Source: Acidimicrobiaceae bacterium (GTDB taxonomy: Bacteria > Actinomycetota > Acidimicrobiia > Acidimicrobiales > RAAP-2). From it: a stretch of 37,316 bases of DNA. A model generated the notes under the pieces. It made no database searches. It was given only the letters and a program-made list of their open reading frames with translations, and was not told the origin of the DNA. This document shows, piece by piece, positions 7,496-15,442 of the stretch. Positions within the stretch are counted from its first letter, which is position 1; each line of letters begins with the position of its first letter. A program made the translations under genes and the position numbers. The stretch lies in assembly GCA_003133325.1 (NCBI GenBank), contig PKXA01000112.1, positions 1-37,316 of the forward strand, read 5' to 3'.

Positions 7496-9241
7496 ATGGC
7501 TGAGATTAGTGGTGGTGAGTTGCTGGCAAGAGCGTTGGAGGCGGAGGGCATCGAGTTCCTGTTCGGGCTGCCCTCGCCAGAAAGTGACCCGCTGATCTCA
7601 CAGCTGGAGGAGCACGGCATCCGCCTGGTGCCGGTGCGTCACGAGGCTGCAGGGGTGCACATGGCCGAAGGCCTGTACAAGACGACGGGCCGCGCATCAG
7701 CCGTGCTGGGGAATCCCGGGCCCGGGTCTGCGAACCTGCTGCCCGGCGTGATCACGGCGCGTCACGAGGGCGTGCCCGTGCTCGTGCTGACCTCCCAGCA
7801 CCGGCTGGGCATCGCCTACCCCTCGCCGCCTTCTACGTTCCAAGGTCAGGATCAGCTCGATGTATTTCGTCCGACGGTCAAGTGGGGAGGACCCATCCTC
7901 GAATGGGTGCGGATCCCCGAGGTGCTGCGCCTCGCCTTTCGCGAAATGTGGAACGGGCGGCCCGGCCCGGTGCACGTCGAGCTGCCCGCCCCCATCCTCT
8001 ATGCCATGGGAGACGACGAGACCGCGCCGGTCATCCCTCCGGCCAGGTACCGCGGGACGGGTCCGCACGCCTGCGGGGCGCAGCTCGACGAGGCAGCGGT
8101 GTTGCTCGCCGGAGCGGAGCGGCCGGTCGCCATCGCCGGCACGGGGGTCGACCGCGCCGATGCGAATGACGCTCTACTGCAGATCGTCGACCTGCTCGGT
8201 TGCCCGGTCATGACATCGATGGCGGGCCGTGCGACCGTGCGCTCGAGCCATCCGAACTACGTCTTCGGGTTCAGCACGGCCGGTGACGCAGTCAGGAACG
8301 AAGCCGACGTCCTGCTCATTGCCGGCTCGCGAGTGGGGAACCTCGATCTGCCCTACGACAAGTACTGGGGTGACCCCACCGGCCAGCGCGTGATCCAGAT
8401 CGATGTCGACCCGCTCCACCTCGGCGTCACTCGCCCTCTGAGTCTCGGGATTCTGGGCGACGCCCGGGGTGCACTCGAGGGGATTGCCGAGAGGCTGCGC
8501 GCCATGGATCTGCCGGTCCGCGATGGAGGCGACCTCGCGCGCTATCGGGCGCTCGACGAAGAGGTCCGGATGGTCCAGGCGACGCCGATCCTCGAGTGGG
8601 CGGGCCCCGGCATCCATCCCGCACACGCCGTCGGCGTGATCGGCGCAGTCTTCGACCCGGACGCGGTCTACACGGTTGACGGCGGCAACACCTCGCTGTG
8701 GGCCTATTCGGTGCTGCCGCCGACGCGCCCTCGCTCATACCACTCGATCCTCGAGCTCGGCATGCTCGGCACGGGAATCCCCTCGGCGATCGGCGCCAAG
8801 CTCGGGGCACCGGAGCGCGAGGTCGTGTGCATCACCGGCGACGGGGCCGCCGGCTTCAACATCATGGAGATGCAGTCCGCGGCCCGTGAGCAGCTTGCGA
8901 TCACCACGATTGTCTTCGCCGAGGGCTGGTGGACAATGGAGGAGCCCAACGAGCTCGCGCTGTACGGCAGGACATTCGGCACGGCGCAGGGGGAGGTTCG
9001 CTGGGACCTGGTCGCGCAGGGCCTCGGATGCCACAGCGAGTACGTGGAGCGCATCGAGGACCTCGAGCCGGCGCTGTGCCGGGCCCAGGAGTACGACGGC
9101 CCCAGCCTCATCTGCGTGCGCACCGACCATGACGCGAACCTCGCCGTCCCCGAGGACATGATGGCCCGTTTCTTCGAGGTGTACTCAGGCCCGGCGCCAG
9201 CGGAGGCTGCGGTGGGCATGCAGGGCCCCTCGACCTCCTGA
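7496..9241 (+). CDS. ThDP-dependent enzyme, acetolactate synthase-like
   Basis: Thiamine-diphosphate enzyme of 581 aa with the usual three-domain order: N-terminal pyrimidine-binding domain, central domain, C-terminal pyrophosphate-binding domain. The catalytic Glu that activates ThDP is E50 in VRHEAAGVHMAEG. The central domain has GTGVDRAD and a dinucleotide-like fold region. The pyrophosphate motif begins GDGAAGFN at about residue 448. The position normally occupied by Asn-Asn, 24 residues later, reads Ala475-Glu476 (VFAEGWW), so the Asn that binds Mg2+ is Glu. The ATG at 7496 follows AGGAG at about 7484-7488. Possible activities include 2-oxoacid decarboxylase, acetolactate synthase or an aldolase-type lyase; sequence alone does not decide. 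Intact amid decayed DNA. Confidence 0.85.
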   Translation: MAEISGGELLARALEAEGIEFLFGLPSPESDPLISQLEEHGIRLVPVRHEAAGVHMAEGLYKTTGRASAVLGNPGPGSANLLPGVITARHEGVPVLVLTSQHRLGIAYPSPPSTFQGQDQLDVFRPTVKWGGPILEWVRIPEVLRLAFREMWNGRPGPVHVELPAPILYAMGDDETAPVIPPARYRGTGPHACGAQLDEAAVLLAGAERPVAIAGTGVDRADANDALLQIVDLLGCPVMTSMAGRATVRSSHPNYVFGFSTAGDAVRNEADVLLIAGSRVGNLDLPYDKYWGDPTGQRVIQIDVDPLHLGVTRPLSLGILGDARGALEGIAERLRAMDLPVRDGGDLARYRALDEEVRMVQATPILEWAGPGIHPAHAVGVIGAVFDPDAVYTVDGGNTSLWAYSVLPPTRPRSYHSILELGMLGTGIPSAIGAKLGAPEREVVCITGDGAAGFNIMEMQSAAREQLAITTIVFAEGWWTMEEPNELALYGRTFGTAQGEVRWDLVAQGLGCHSEYVERIEDLEPALCRAQEYDGPSLICVRTDHDANLAVPEDMMARFFEVYSGPAPAEAAVGMQGPSTS

Positions 9242-9479
9242 CGCCCGTGCGCACCCGATGGCAGTGGGCCATGGGCCGCAACAAGACGGTTCCTGGCCCA
9301 TGGAAGACCGGACTGCCGGGGCAAGCCTCGGGAGCCTGCCCGGAGTGAAGCCGGCGGCGGACCGGGGGTGCCGAGAAACTGATGCGACCCTCCTCAACAG
9401 GGATTCTCCCTTCGTGGTTGCGGCAACAACAATGTGGGAAATCGAGTCGCAGGCTCACCCGTTGCCACTGGGTGGACGG
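9242..9479. other. non-coding stretch after the ThDP gene
   Basis: No convincing gene. It contains GGGAAATC at about 9436, also found upstream of palindrome copy A at about 5604, so the repeated unit may be wider than the 37-bp palindrome. Confidence 0.4.
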
Positions 9480-9516
9480 GTTCTGTCGATAGCCCACCGT
9501 GGGTTGTCGACAGAAC
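9480..9516. repeat. 37-bp palindrome, copy B (near perfect)
   Basis: GTTCTGTCGATAGCCCAC, centre C, GTGGGTTGTCGACAGAAC. All 18 arm positions pair except two that become G-T wobble, so it could form a long hairpin in RNA or a cruciform in DNA. Same orientation as copy A, 3,811 bp away. There is no U-tract, which argues against a simple terminator. It lies between the ThDP gene end and a minus-strand transposase relic. Confidence 0.75.
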
Positions 9517-9549
9517 TGGCGGTTATCTGTCAACCGAACCTCTCGGAAT

Positions 9550-9886
9550 CAGCCTCGGTGCCCCAATGTGCGGGAATTGGCGAACTGTTTGCCAGTCCAG
9601 GGCCGGGAGTATGTCCGGAATGCTCCGCAGACGCCGAGGGTGGCTCTCGACCGGCCCAAGGACGCGACGAGGCAAGACGGTTCCATTGATTGATGAGGTG
9701 AGCGACTCCAAGGAGCCCAGGCGATCAGGGCGTGAATCGCAGGGAAGCTCGTGCGTGATCCAGATGCCACCCGGTGAGGTCGACCAGCTCGTCGAGGATC
9801 CGCGATGCATCGGACCTGGTGGCACGTTTGTACGCCGGCACCTTCTTGTTGGTCACTGCCTGGCGTTGCCCTATCGAAAGCTCCAT
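9550..9886 (-). pseudogene. 5' fragment of an integrase-core transposase
   Basis: From ATG at 9886 the minus strand reads MELSIGQRQAVTNKKVPAYK, then RILDELVDLTGWHLDHARASL, the typical N-terminus of a large actinobacterial DDE/integrase-core transposase, and stops at 9725. Beyond the stop a second frame keeps LGVCGAF and a GKQFA segment that resembles the next part of such proteins. The catalytic domain is absent. It points toward palindrome copy B, which may be a remnant of its end. Confidence 0.65.
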
Positions 9887-10005
9887 GACGCGAGGCGCAT
9901 CCCGTGCCGTTACCGGCCGTCGATCACCTGTCCGGTGCGTGTGAGGAGAACCCGTACCATATCGGCATGCACGATCCGCTTCGACTGCGTTTGTAGAGGT
10001 AAGAG

Positions 10006-11235
10006 GTGGACGTCGCTCTCGTCTTCATCATCCTGGCCACGGTCGGGGCGGTCATTGGGTACTCCACCAAATGGACCTCGTCATGGCTGATGTTCAATCC
10101 TCCCCGGTTTGTCGGTATCGGCCCATTGGGATGGCAGGGAGTCGTACAGCGACGTTCCCCGAAGTTTGCCGTCGGCGTGGCGGAGATGCTCGAAGGCATT
10201 GCGCCGGTGGAGGAGGTGACAGACCGCATCGAGTCCGAAGAGTTTGCCAGCGTCATGGCCGAAGCACTCAACCCTCTCATCGCCGAACTCACACCGCAGA
10301 TCGTGAATGTCTTGCGCGAAGGTCTGTGGGAGGAGGCGGCTCCCGATGCCCAGGAGATGCTGCGCAAGCTCCTTGCCCAAGAAACTGAAGGCGCACTGGT
10401 CGAGATCCTCGATACGGCAAAGCCTCTCTTGGCCGGTGCCGTCGATCTCAAGCCGATGGTGGTGGACATGTTGTCCGGCGAAAATGCCGACCGGCTGGCC
10501 CGCTTGGTCAAGACGATTGCCGCACAAGAATTGCGTACCGTCATTCGCTACGGGGCAGTCGTCGGGTTCTTTGTCGGCCTTGTGGAGGCGGTCGTCTATC
10601 TGACCTTCGGGCGCTGGTGGCTGCTGCCGATACTGGGAGCGCTCGACGGCCTGATCAACAACTGGATGGGGATCCGGATGATTTTCCGTCCGTTCCAGCC
10701 AAAGCGGTATTTCGGCCTCTTCCACTACCAAGGACTCTTTCCGGCTCGCCAGGCCGAGATCGCGCACGACTATGGCCACATGATCGCCGCCGAGGTTCTC
10801 ACGCCGCGCCTGCTCGTCGAAGACCTCGGGCGGTCCGAGTCCAGAGTCGCGATCTTTGACGTGGTCCGGGATGTCCTTGACCGACGCCTGGCCACGCAGC
10901 TGGCCGTGTTCGGACCGATGCTCGGAGTGGAGCCGACCGATGAGATTCGCGCCCATGCCCTTGATGTGGCTCTGGACACCTTGGGGGCAGGAGGTGATCG
11001 GCTGTTGCCGGCTCTGGGGGACTACCCGGCGGTCGAGGCCTACCTCGACCGGAGACTGGCCATCGCCGAAACGATCGAGACCAAGCTGAGTGAGATGAGC
11101 AAGGTGGAGTTCGAGAAGATCGTCCGCGGGATCTTCGAGGAAGACGAAAGGACTCTCGTCGGCGTGGGGGGTGTCTTGGGCGCCGCCATCGGCACACTGC
11201 AAGCCGGGATTGTGTTGTCGCTGGGCCTCCATTGA
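10006..11235 (+). CDS. DUF445 family membrane protein
   Basis: 409-aa protein with the DUF445 (YjiN/YheB-like) layout. An N-terminal hydrophobic helix (VFIILATVGAVIGYSTKW) carries the family's GYxTxW-type segment. A long helical region with charged residues follows, then a second hydrophobic segment at about residues 180-215 and GxRMIFRPFQPKRYF, and a C-terminal hydrophobic helix (GGVLGAAIGTLQAGIVLSL). The function of the family is not settled; a membrane-associated role is likely. The GTG start at 10006 follows AGAGG at 9995-9999. No operon partner is evident: the next 480 bp are empty. Confidence 0.85.
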   Translation: MDVALVFIILATVGAVIGYSTKWTSSWLMFNPPRFVGIGPLGWQGVVQRRSPKFAVGVAEMLEGIAPVEEVTDRIESEEFASVMAEALNPLIAELTPQIVNVLREGLWEEAAPDAQEMLRKLLAQETEGALVEILDTAKPLLAGAVDLKPMVVDMLSGENADRLARLVKTIAAQELRTVIRYGAVVGFFVGLVEAVVYLTFGRWWLLPILGALDGLINNWMGIRMIFRPFQPKRYFGLFHYQGLFPARQAEIAHDYGHMIAAEVLTPRLLVEDLGRSESRVAIFDVVRDVLDRRLATQLAVFGPMLGVEPTDEIRAHALDVALDTLGAGGDRLLPALGDYPAVEAYLDRRLAIAETIETKLSEMSKVEFEKIVRGIFEEDERTLVGVGGVLGAAIGTLQAGIVLSLGLH

Positions 11236-11715
11236 CCGGCTCTCCGAGTTCCAAGCCGGAGGTGTGATGGTGGCGAGTAGGTCTCAGTTGGGCTTGCCGG
11301 CGTAGAGGAGTGACCGGATCCTGTCGTTCTGAAGGCAGCCCGAGCCGAGTGCCTCGATCACCTGCTGGTCTTCTCGCACCCCAGCCGGAGCATGTGTCAC
11401 GAACCGACGTCGAGCGCCCCCGCCCATGTCGTCCACGTCCTCGACCCAAACCTCCCCCGTGTTGGATCCCCACGGTGGGCAGCGCAAGTGAGGTGCGGTT
11501 GTGCTCGAGAGATTCGCCTCGGGACGCCGGCCGGGCCCACTTCCTCTCCGCAGGGGATCGCACCGTGCCATGGAAATGGCCAAGGTGGGTGCTGTGTCCG
11601 TCCGCGGCTTGGTGACTTGTGTCATTTGGCCCTGTTGGCCGAATAACCGTCGTCGTAGGTTCAATCCGTGGACAGCGACCACCTGTCCAGGGCCGGCGAA
11701 GGAGGGATTCGGAAC
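11236..11715. other. 480-bp region without a supported gene
   Basis: Frames are open on the minus strand (for example 11284-11682), but none has a recognisable domain, ribosome-binding site or clear start. No tRNA, terminator with U-tract or repeat was seen. It ends with a good ribosome-binding site (GGAGGGA) for the next gene. Confidence 0.4.
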
Positions 11716-12009
11716 ATGTCAGAGATCACCATTGTCGACAGGACCGCTGTCAAGGAGATTGGCGACAGGGTCGAGGTTGAATGGAAGTTGAGCGCCAAAC
11801 CCGAACTTGAATGGGCTGAGATCTTCCAAATGGCTGAATTATCGGACCGCGAGGGTCCCGTCGATTGGATATTGGGTGGCGGCCCTGATGTGATGGATTC
11901 GGTCGTCAGGTGGTTCGTTCCCGTGGAGGAAATCGAGAATGCAGACGCTGAAGTGAGGCGTCGCCTGTCAGTGGCAAACCAGAGGTTCGGGATGGATCAA
12001 CCCGTATAG
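11716..12009 (+). CDS. small hypothetical protein
   Basis: 97-aa acidic protein beginning MSEITIVDRTAVKEIGDRVE. No signal peptide or transmembrane segment. The mix of short beta-like stretches and a C-terminal helix (EEIENADAEVRRRLSVANQR) suggests a small soluble domain. The ATG at 11716 has GGAGGGA at 11701-11707, which supports a real gene and excludes the longer frame from 11668. I do not recognise the family; context gives no functional clue. Confidence 0.55.
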   Translation: MSEITIVDRTAVKEIGDRVEVEWKLSAKPELEWAEIFQMAELSDREGPVDWILGGGPDVMDSVVRWFVPVEEIENADAEVRRRLSVANQRFGMDQPV

Positions 12010-12208
12010 GAAGTGAACCGCGCCCCTGTGGTGGGGAGTGCTGCCGTGCTGCGCCGGAAGGTGGCCGAAACAGCGGCTCGGCTCGAAGGACCCGACGAGA
12101 GCGTCAGTCCGGAGGGAAAACCTTCGTGGCTGCTTGGCTGATTGGGGACACCCCTGCCCAGTGACGGCGCCCGTCCCCATCCCGGCGCGCCGTAGGGCAC
12201 ACTTGGAT

Positions 12209-12775
12209 GTGCGGATGTTCGTGGCAGCGTGGCCCGATGATTCGACGCTGAAGCGTCTCTCTTCGTTGAAACTGGGGCCTGCTCAGGGCCTCAGTCTGGT
12301 CGGGCCCGGACAGTGCCACATCACCCTCCGATTCCTCGGTGACGTGGACGACGACCTGGTGCCGGCGCTGGTCGACGCGCTCGGGGCCGCGGCCGGGAAC
12401 GTGGCGGGCCCGGTCCATTGCGAGGTCGGCCCGAGAACGGCATGGTTCAGCGGCGAACGGGTGCTCCAGATCCCCGTCGCAGGTCTCGATGAAGCGGCCG
12501 ACGCCGTACGGTCGGCGACCGTTCCCGTTGTCCCCGACACGAACCACGGCACTACGCCCTTCACCGGGCACCTGACCATCGCACGCTCGAAAGGGCGTCG
12601 ACTCAATGGTTCGGCGCGGGCCGCCCTTGCCGGGATCCCCTTCTTCGCGACGTTCGACGTCGATTGCCTCGACCTGGTGACCTCACAATCCTCCACGGAG
12701 GGTCCCCGATACACGACGCTGGCGCGGTTGCCCCTTCGACCAAGTCATGAATCCCCCAGCCAAACCCTTGGGTGA
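12209..12775 (+). CDS. thpR: RNA 2',3'-cyclic phosphodiesterase (2H family)
   Basis: Hydrolyses 2',3'-cyclic phosphodiesters at RNA ends; historically called LigT/2'-5' RNA ligase. The two HxT/S-type catalytic motifs are HITLRFLGD (about residues 34-42) and HLTIARSKG (about 123-131), in the right order and spacing. The N-terminus MFVAAWPD is the family's usual first strand. A GTG at 12209 (giving MRMFVAAWP) or ATG at 12215 are equally reasonable starts; upstream codons in the longer open frame are not family-like. At about 188 aa it has the normal family length. Followed by a 16-bp tandem repeat and then a helical-repeat protein. Confidence 0.85.
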   Translation: MRMFVAAWPDDSTLKRLSSLKLGPAQGLSLVGPGQCHITLRFLGDVDDDLVPALVDALGAAAGNVAGPVHCEVGPRTAWFSGERVLQIPVAGLDEAADAVRSATVPVVPDTNHGTTPFTGHLTIARSKGRRLNGSARAALAGIPFFATFDVDCLDLVTSQSSTEGPRYTTLARLPLRPSHESPSQTLG

Positions 12776-12833
12776 AGACCTCCGTGTGATGTCGCGAGAC
12801 ACCGTAGACAGCCGGGTCAAACCTGTCGCTGGC

Positions 12834-12876
12834 GGTGGCTTCCGCGTTCGGTGGCTTCCGCGTTCGGTGGCTTTCG
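12834..12876 (+). repeat. 16-bp tandem repeat, about 2.6 copies
   Basis: Unit GGTGGCTTCCGCGTTC at 12834-12849 and 12850-12865, then a partial, slightly altered third copy to 12876. It lies in the gap between the phosphodiesterase stop and the GTG of the next gene. Confidence 0.85.
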
Positions 12877-12995
12877 GGGGCGGGTCAGGTATCGGGGGCT
12901 GTCGACGCCGGCAGTCACCGGCCGCCCTGAACGCCGATGAGGGCATCCATCTGCCGGCAACGTCATACTGGTCACGGACGATCGAGGGGGATACG

Positions 12996-13499
12996 GTGCG
13001 AAGTTTGACCGGAGACATTGGCGCCAACGTGCAAGCTTTACGGGACCTTCCCGCGGTGATCCCCGCGCTCAAGCGTCTCGGGGAGGCGGCACCGGCTATC
13101 GAGCGGATCGCCGGTTTCGACCACACCCTGGCCCAGATCGTCGCCATCGTGCCCGCCCTCGAACAGCTGGCCGATCTCGGAGCGAGCCTCGACGCACTGG
13201 CCAAGTTGAACGTCACCTTGGAATCCCTGGCCACAGTGGCGCCGGCCCTCGAACGGCTGGCCGGCCTGGGCACAACGCTCGACGAACTGGTCAAGGTCAT
13301 CGAGCCGATCAGCCACCTGCCGACTTTGGTGCCAACTCTGGTCTCGCTCGACGACAGCATCAAGAGTCTCGAAGTCACGATCGGCACCCTGTCCAATACC
13401 CTCGGTCCGCTGCAAGGCACGACTGAGCGCGTGGGCCGCGTCGTCGAACGCCTCGGAAACCGTCGAGCCGGCAAAGCTCAGGCCGAACCCAATCTCTGA
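12996..13499 (+). CDS. helical-repeat hypothetical protein
   Basis: 167-aa protein made almost entirely of amphipathic helix. Similar blocks recur roughly every 20-24 residues, around AVIPALKRLGEAAPAIERI, AIVPALEQLADLGASLDAL, TVAPALERLAGLGTTLDEL and TLVPTLVSLDDSIKSLEVT. It ends in a basic tail (VVERLGNRRAGKAQ). There is no signal peptide or transmembrane helix, so a lipid- or partner-binding helical rod is a fair guess (inference). GTG 12996 with GAGGGGG just upstream (about 12984-12990) is preferred over the longer frame from 12747, whose first 80 codons cover the tandem repeat and look non-coding. Confidence 0.65.
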   Translation: MRSLTGDIGANVQALRDLPAVIPALKRLGEAAPAIERIAGFDHTLAQIVAIVPALEQLADLGASLDALAKLNVTLESLATVAPALERLAGLGTTLDELVKVIEPISHLPTLVPTLVSLDDSIKSLEVTIGTLSNTLGPLQGTTERVGRVVERLGNRRAGKAQAEPNL

Positions 13500-13797
13500 A
13501 CCACATCCGGACCGGGAGTCCGGGCTCAGATCCAGGGCGATCAACCCGACGAGATCGAGCATCCCCAACGCCAGGGTGGCAACCATCGCCCCGACGACCA
13601 GGGCCAGAGGGATGATCCGAACCACCTGTCAGGTGATGGTGAAATCGCCCAGGTGCTCGGCCGATCGTTGTCGTGAGGCATCATCGGTTGAGGTCACCGG
13701 TGCTCATTCCCGGCAGTAGCTTGAAGCCTGCGGTCGGTGAGTGGGATCGTGGAGGCGACAATCCTCAGGATGCCTCGGACCAGTGTTTCCTGGGGCA
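13500..13797. other. about 300 bp with no supported gene
   Basis: The minus strand at 13500-13625 encodes a hydrophobic stretch (VRIIPLALVVGAMVATLALG), but it has no ribosome-binding site and its frame runs on as a shadow of the previous gene. Nothing else is recognisable until the MarR relic. Confidence 0.35.
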
Positions 13798-14087
13798 CTT
13801 CAGGTCGTACTACGAGATACTTGGTACCGAACTGCAATGGTGACACCAAGACCACTCAGAACCGACGAGTACCGAAGGCTGCCGGATTCGTCGAACGTCG
13901 CCACGATCCCCACGACGGTCGGGTGATGAGCCTGGGGCTCACCCGAAAGGACAGCGCCGCTCTGGGTCGGCTATCCGCACAACACGTGGAGCAATTGGCT
14001 CGCCCGGCCGAGGACTTTCGTCCCCCGTGGGAGGGTCCCGATGCCACCGACAGTCAATTGATCTCCCCGGTGACCCCGGGTTCGTGA
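13798..14087 (+). pseudogene. MarR-family regulator relic lacking its DNA-binding helices
   Basis: Near 13803 one frame reads RSYYEILG, like the AYYEILV start of the MarR core. From about 13880 another frame reads AGFVERRHDPHDGRVMSLGL then LTRKDSAALGRLSAQHVEQL, which is the MarR wing and C-terminal dimerisation helix. The helix-turn-helix between them is missing and the two parts are out of frame. It ends immediately before the DUF488 gene, so its original regulatory target may have been the neighbouring genes (inference). Confidence 0.6.
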
Positions 14088-14452
14088 TGGTGGCCAAAAA
14101 GTCCGACGTTCGCCTGCGTCGGGTGTACGAAGAGGCCGAACCTCACGATGGTACGCGCATTCTGGTCGATCGCCTCTGGCCCCGAGGTGTGTCGAAGGAG
14201 AGCGCAGGTTTGGATGAATGGTGTAAAGAAATAGCGCCGTCAACCGAGCTGCGGAAGTGGTACGGCCACGTACCCGATCGATTCAACGAGTTCAAACGAC
14301 GGTATCGGGCCGAGCTCGGGGAACCGGGACGGGCCGAAGCTCTCGATCACTTGAAAGCTCTGGCAAGAGATCAGACCGTCACTCTCCTGACCGCCACCAA
14401 AGACCCTGCGATCAGCGGGGCGGCGGTACTGGCTGACATCATCGGTTGGTGA
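14087..14452 (+). CDS. DUF488 family protein (YeaO-like)
   Basis: 121-aa cytosolic protein of the DUF488 family. Diagnostic segments: VYEEAEPHDGTRILVDRLWP with WPRGVSKE, DEWCKEIAPSTELRKWYGH, the FxxRYRAEL helix and a C-terminal TLLTATKDP. Biochemical function is not established for the family. The ATG at 14087 overlaps the stop region of the MarR relic; an open frame from 14027 is not supported by homology. The S4-domain gene follows 78 bp downstream on the same strand. Confidence 0.85.
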   Translation: MVAKKSDVRLRRVYEEAEPHDGTRILVDRLWPRGVSKESAGLDEWCKEIAPSTELRKWYGHVPDRFNEFKRRYRAELGEPGRAEALDHLKALARDQTVTLLTATKDPAISGAAVLADIIGW

Positions 14453-14530
14453 ACTCGGCTCGAACCGTGCGAGACCTCCGGTGGAGGCTTCACCTTTGCC
14501 TCACCCTGTCGATGGACGGAGAATGGAAAG

Positions 14531-14737
14531 ATGCACGACGTAGCCATCACCGACGACATGATCAGGCTGGGCCAGTTTCTGAAACTGGCCAATCTGGTGG
14601 ACAGCGGGTCGGACGCCAGGCGGGTCATCGCCACCGGCAGCGTGCAGGTCAATGGCGAGGTCGAGCTCCGTCGGGGGTGCCAGCTGCACCGAGGCGATGT
14701 GGTGTCGGTCGGCAGCGACCCGGTCCGGGTGGCGTGA
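14531..14737 (+). CDS. S4-domain RNA-binding protein
   Basis: 68-aa protein consisting of one S4 RNA-binding domain, like the YbcJ/RlbA group: IRLGQFLKLANLVDSGSDAR, then VIATGSVQVNGEVELRRG and GDVVSVG. It probably binds structured RNA, often ribosomal. The ATG at 14531 is preceded by GGAGAATGGAAAG, a good ribosome-binding site. It may be co-transcribed with the DUF488 gene. Full length for the family; nothing unusual. Confidence 0.85.
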   Translation: MHDVAITDDMIRLGQFLKLANLVDSGSDARRVIATGSVQVNGEVELRRGCQLHRGDVVSVGSDPVRVA

Positions 14738-14785
14738 TCGACTTCCACCGCATCACGCAGGCATTCCCTCCTCTCAGAGGCCTGC

Positions 14786-15442
14786 TCACTGGGCATAGCC
14801 GCGCAGCACCGTATGGCCCGCATCATCACTCACCCATATGTGGGTGATCTGAGTTGCAGGCACCGCGCACGACAGGGTCACCTGGAGCCGGCCACTGGAG
14901 CCGGAGGTTCGGTAGCTGCCGGCAACCCACCAGGTGCCCGGCGTCGTTTCCATCGACACGGTGAGCACCTGCCCGGCCCGCTGACCGGCTTCATCGAAGG
15001 TGGCCTGGGTGCCCCACGCTTTGGCAGTGAGCACTACCGAGGCATGCACTCCGGAGGTTCCGGTGAGGGCCACGGTCCGGTTTGGTGAGGCCGGGTGGTG
15101 GAGCGCTACCGCCCCCAGGGCGACCGCCACCACCGCGGCAGCGGCAATGCCCGCCGCCGCCCACGTTCTGGTCACCCTGCCCACTCGTCGTTGCCGCTGG
15201 ACCCGGAGCTGCTCCCAGCGGGCCGACTCGATCGGGATCGCCAACTCCGCGGCGCTGTCCAGATGATCGATGTCGGCCAGCTTCAGGGCCGACTCCACGC
15301 CGGCCAGATCCTCTGCCTCGGCCCGGCACGACGAACAAGCGGCCAGGTGTGCGGCAAGTTGGTCCTCTTCGTGCGGATCGAGGCGACCGATGAGATGCAT
15401 CGCTTGCATACCCCGCCAGCTGTCACATTCAGCTCCGCTCAT
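14786..15442 (-). CDS. anti-sigma factor, zinc-finger type with RskA-like domain
   Basis: 218-aa membrane anti-sigma factor. The N-terminal cytoplasmic zinc-binding anti-sigma domain has C6, H32, C36 and C39 (AHLAACSSC). Then comes a linker, one transmembrane helix at about residues 94-115, and an extracytoplasmic domain ending TQITHIWVSDDAGHTVLRGY, typical of the RskA C-terminal domain. Its ATG (15442-15440) overlaps the TGA of the upstream sigma gene as ATGA, so the two are translationally coupled at equal dosage. It would hold the ECF sigma factor inactive until a signal at the envelope releases it. GGGAGGA precedes the start. Confidence 0.9.
   Translation of the reverse strand: MSGAECDSWRGMQAMHLIGRLDPHEEDQLAAHLAACSSCRAEAEDLAGVESALKLADIDHLDSAAELAIPIESARWEQLRVQRQRRVGRVTRTWAAAGIAAAAVVAVALGAVALHHPASPNRTVALTGTSGVHASVVLTAKAWGTQATFDEAGQRAGQVLTVSMETTPGTWWVAGSYRTSGSSGRLQVTLSCAVPATQITHIWVSDDAGHTVLRGYAQ

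Noticed and set aside
11284-11682. 132-codon minus-strand open frame
   Set aside because: No recognisable family and no ribosome-binding site; long spurious frames are common at this GC content.
12747-12995. Upstream extension of the helical-repeat protein
   Set aside because: The extension spans the 16-bp tandem repeat and the end of the previous gene; GTG 12996 has a better ribosome-binding site.
13038-13625. Minus-strand open frame with a hydrophobic N-terminus opposite the helical-repeat gene
   Set aside because: No ribosome-binding site, and most of it is antisense to a gene with clear helical periodicity; the remaining codons lack any domain.
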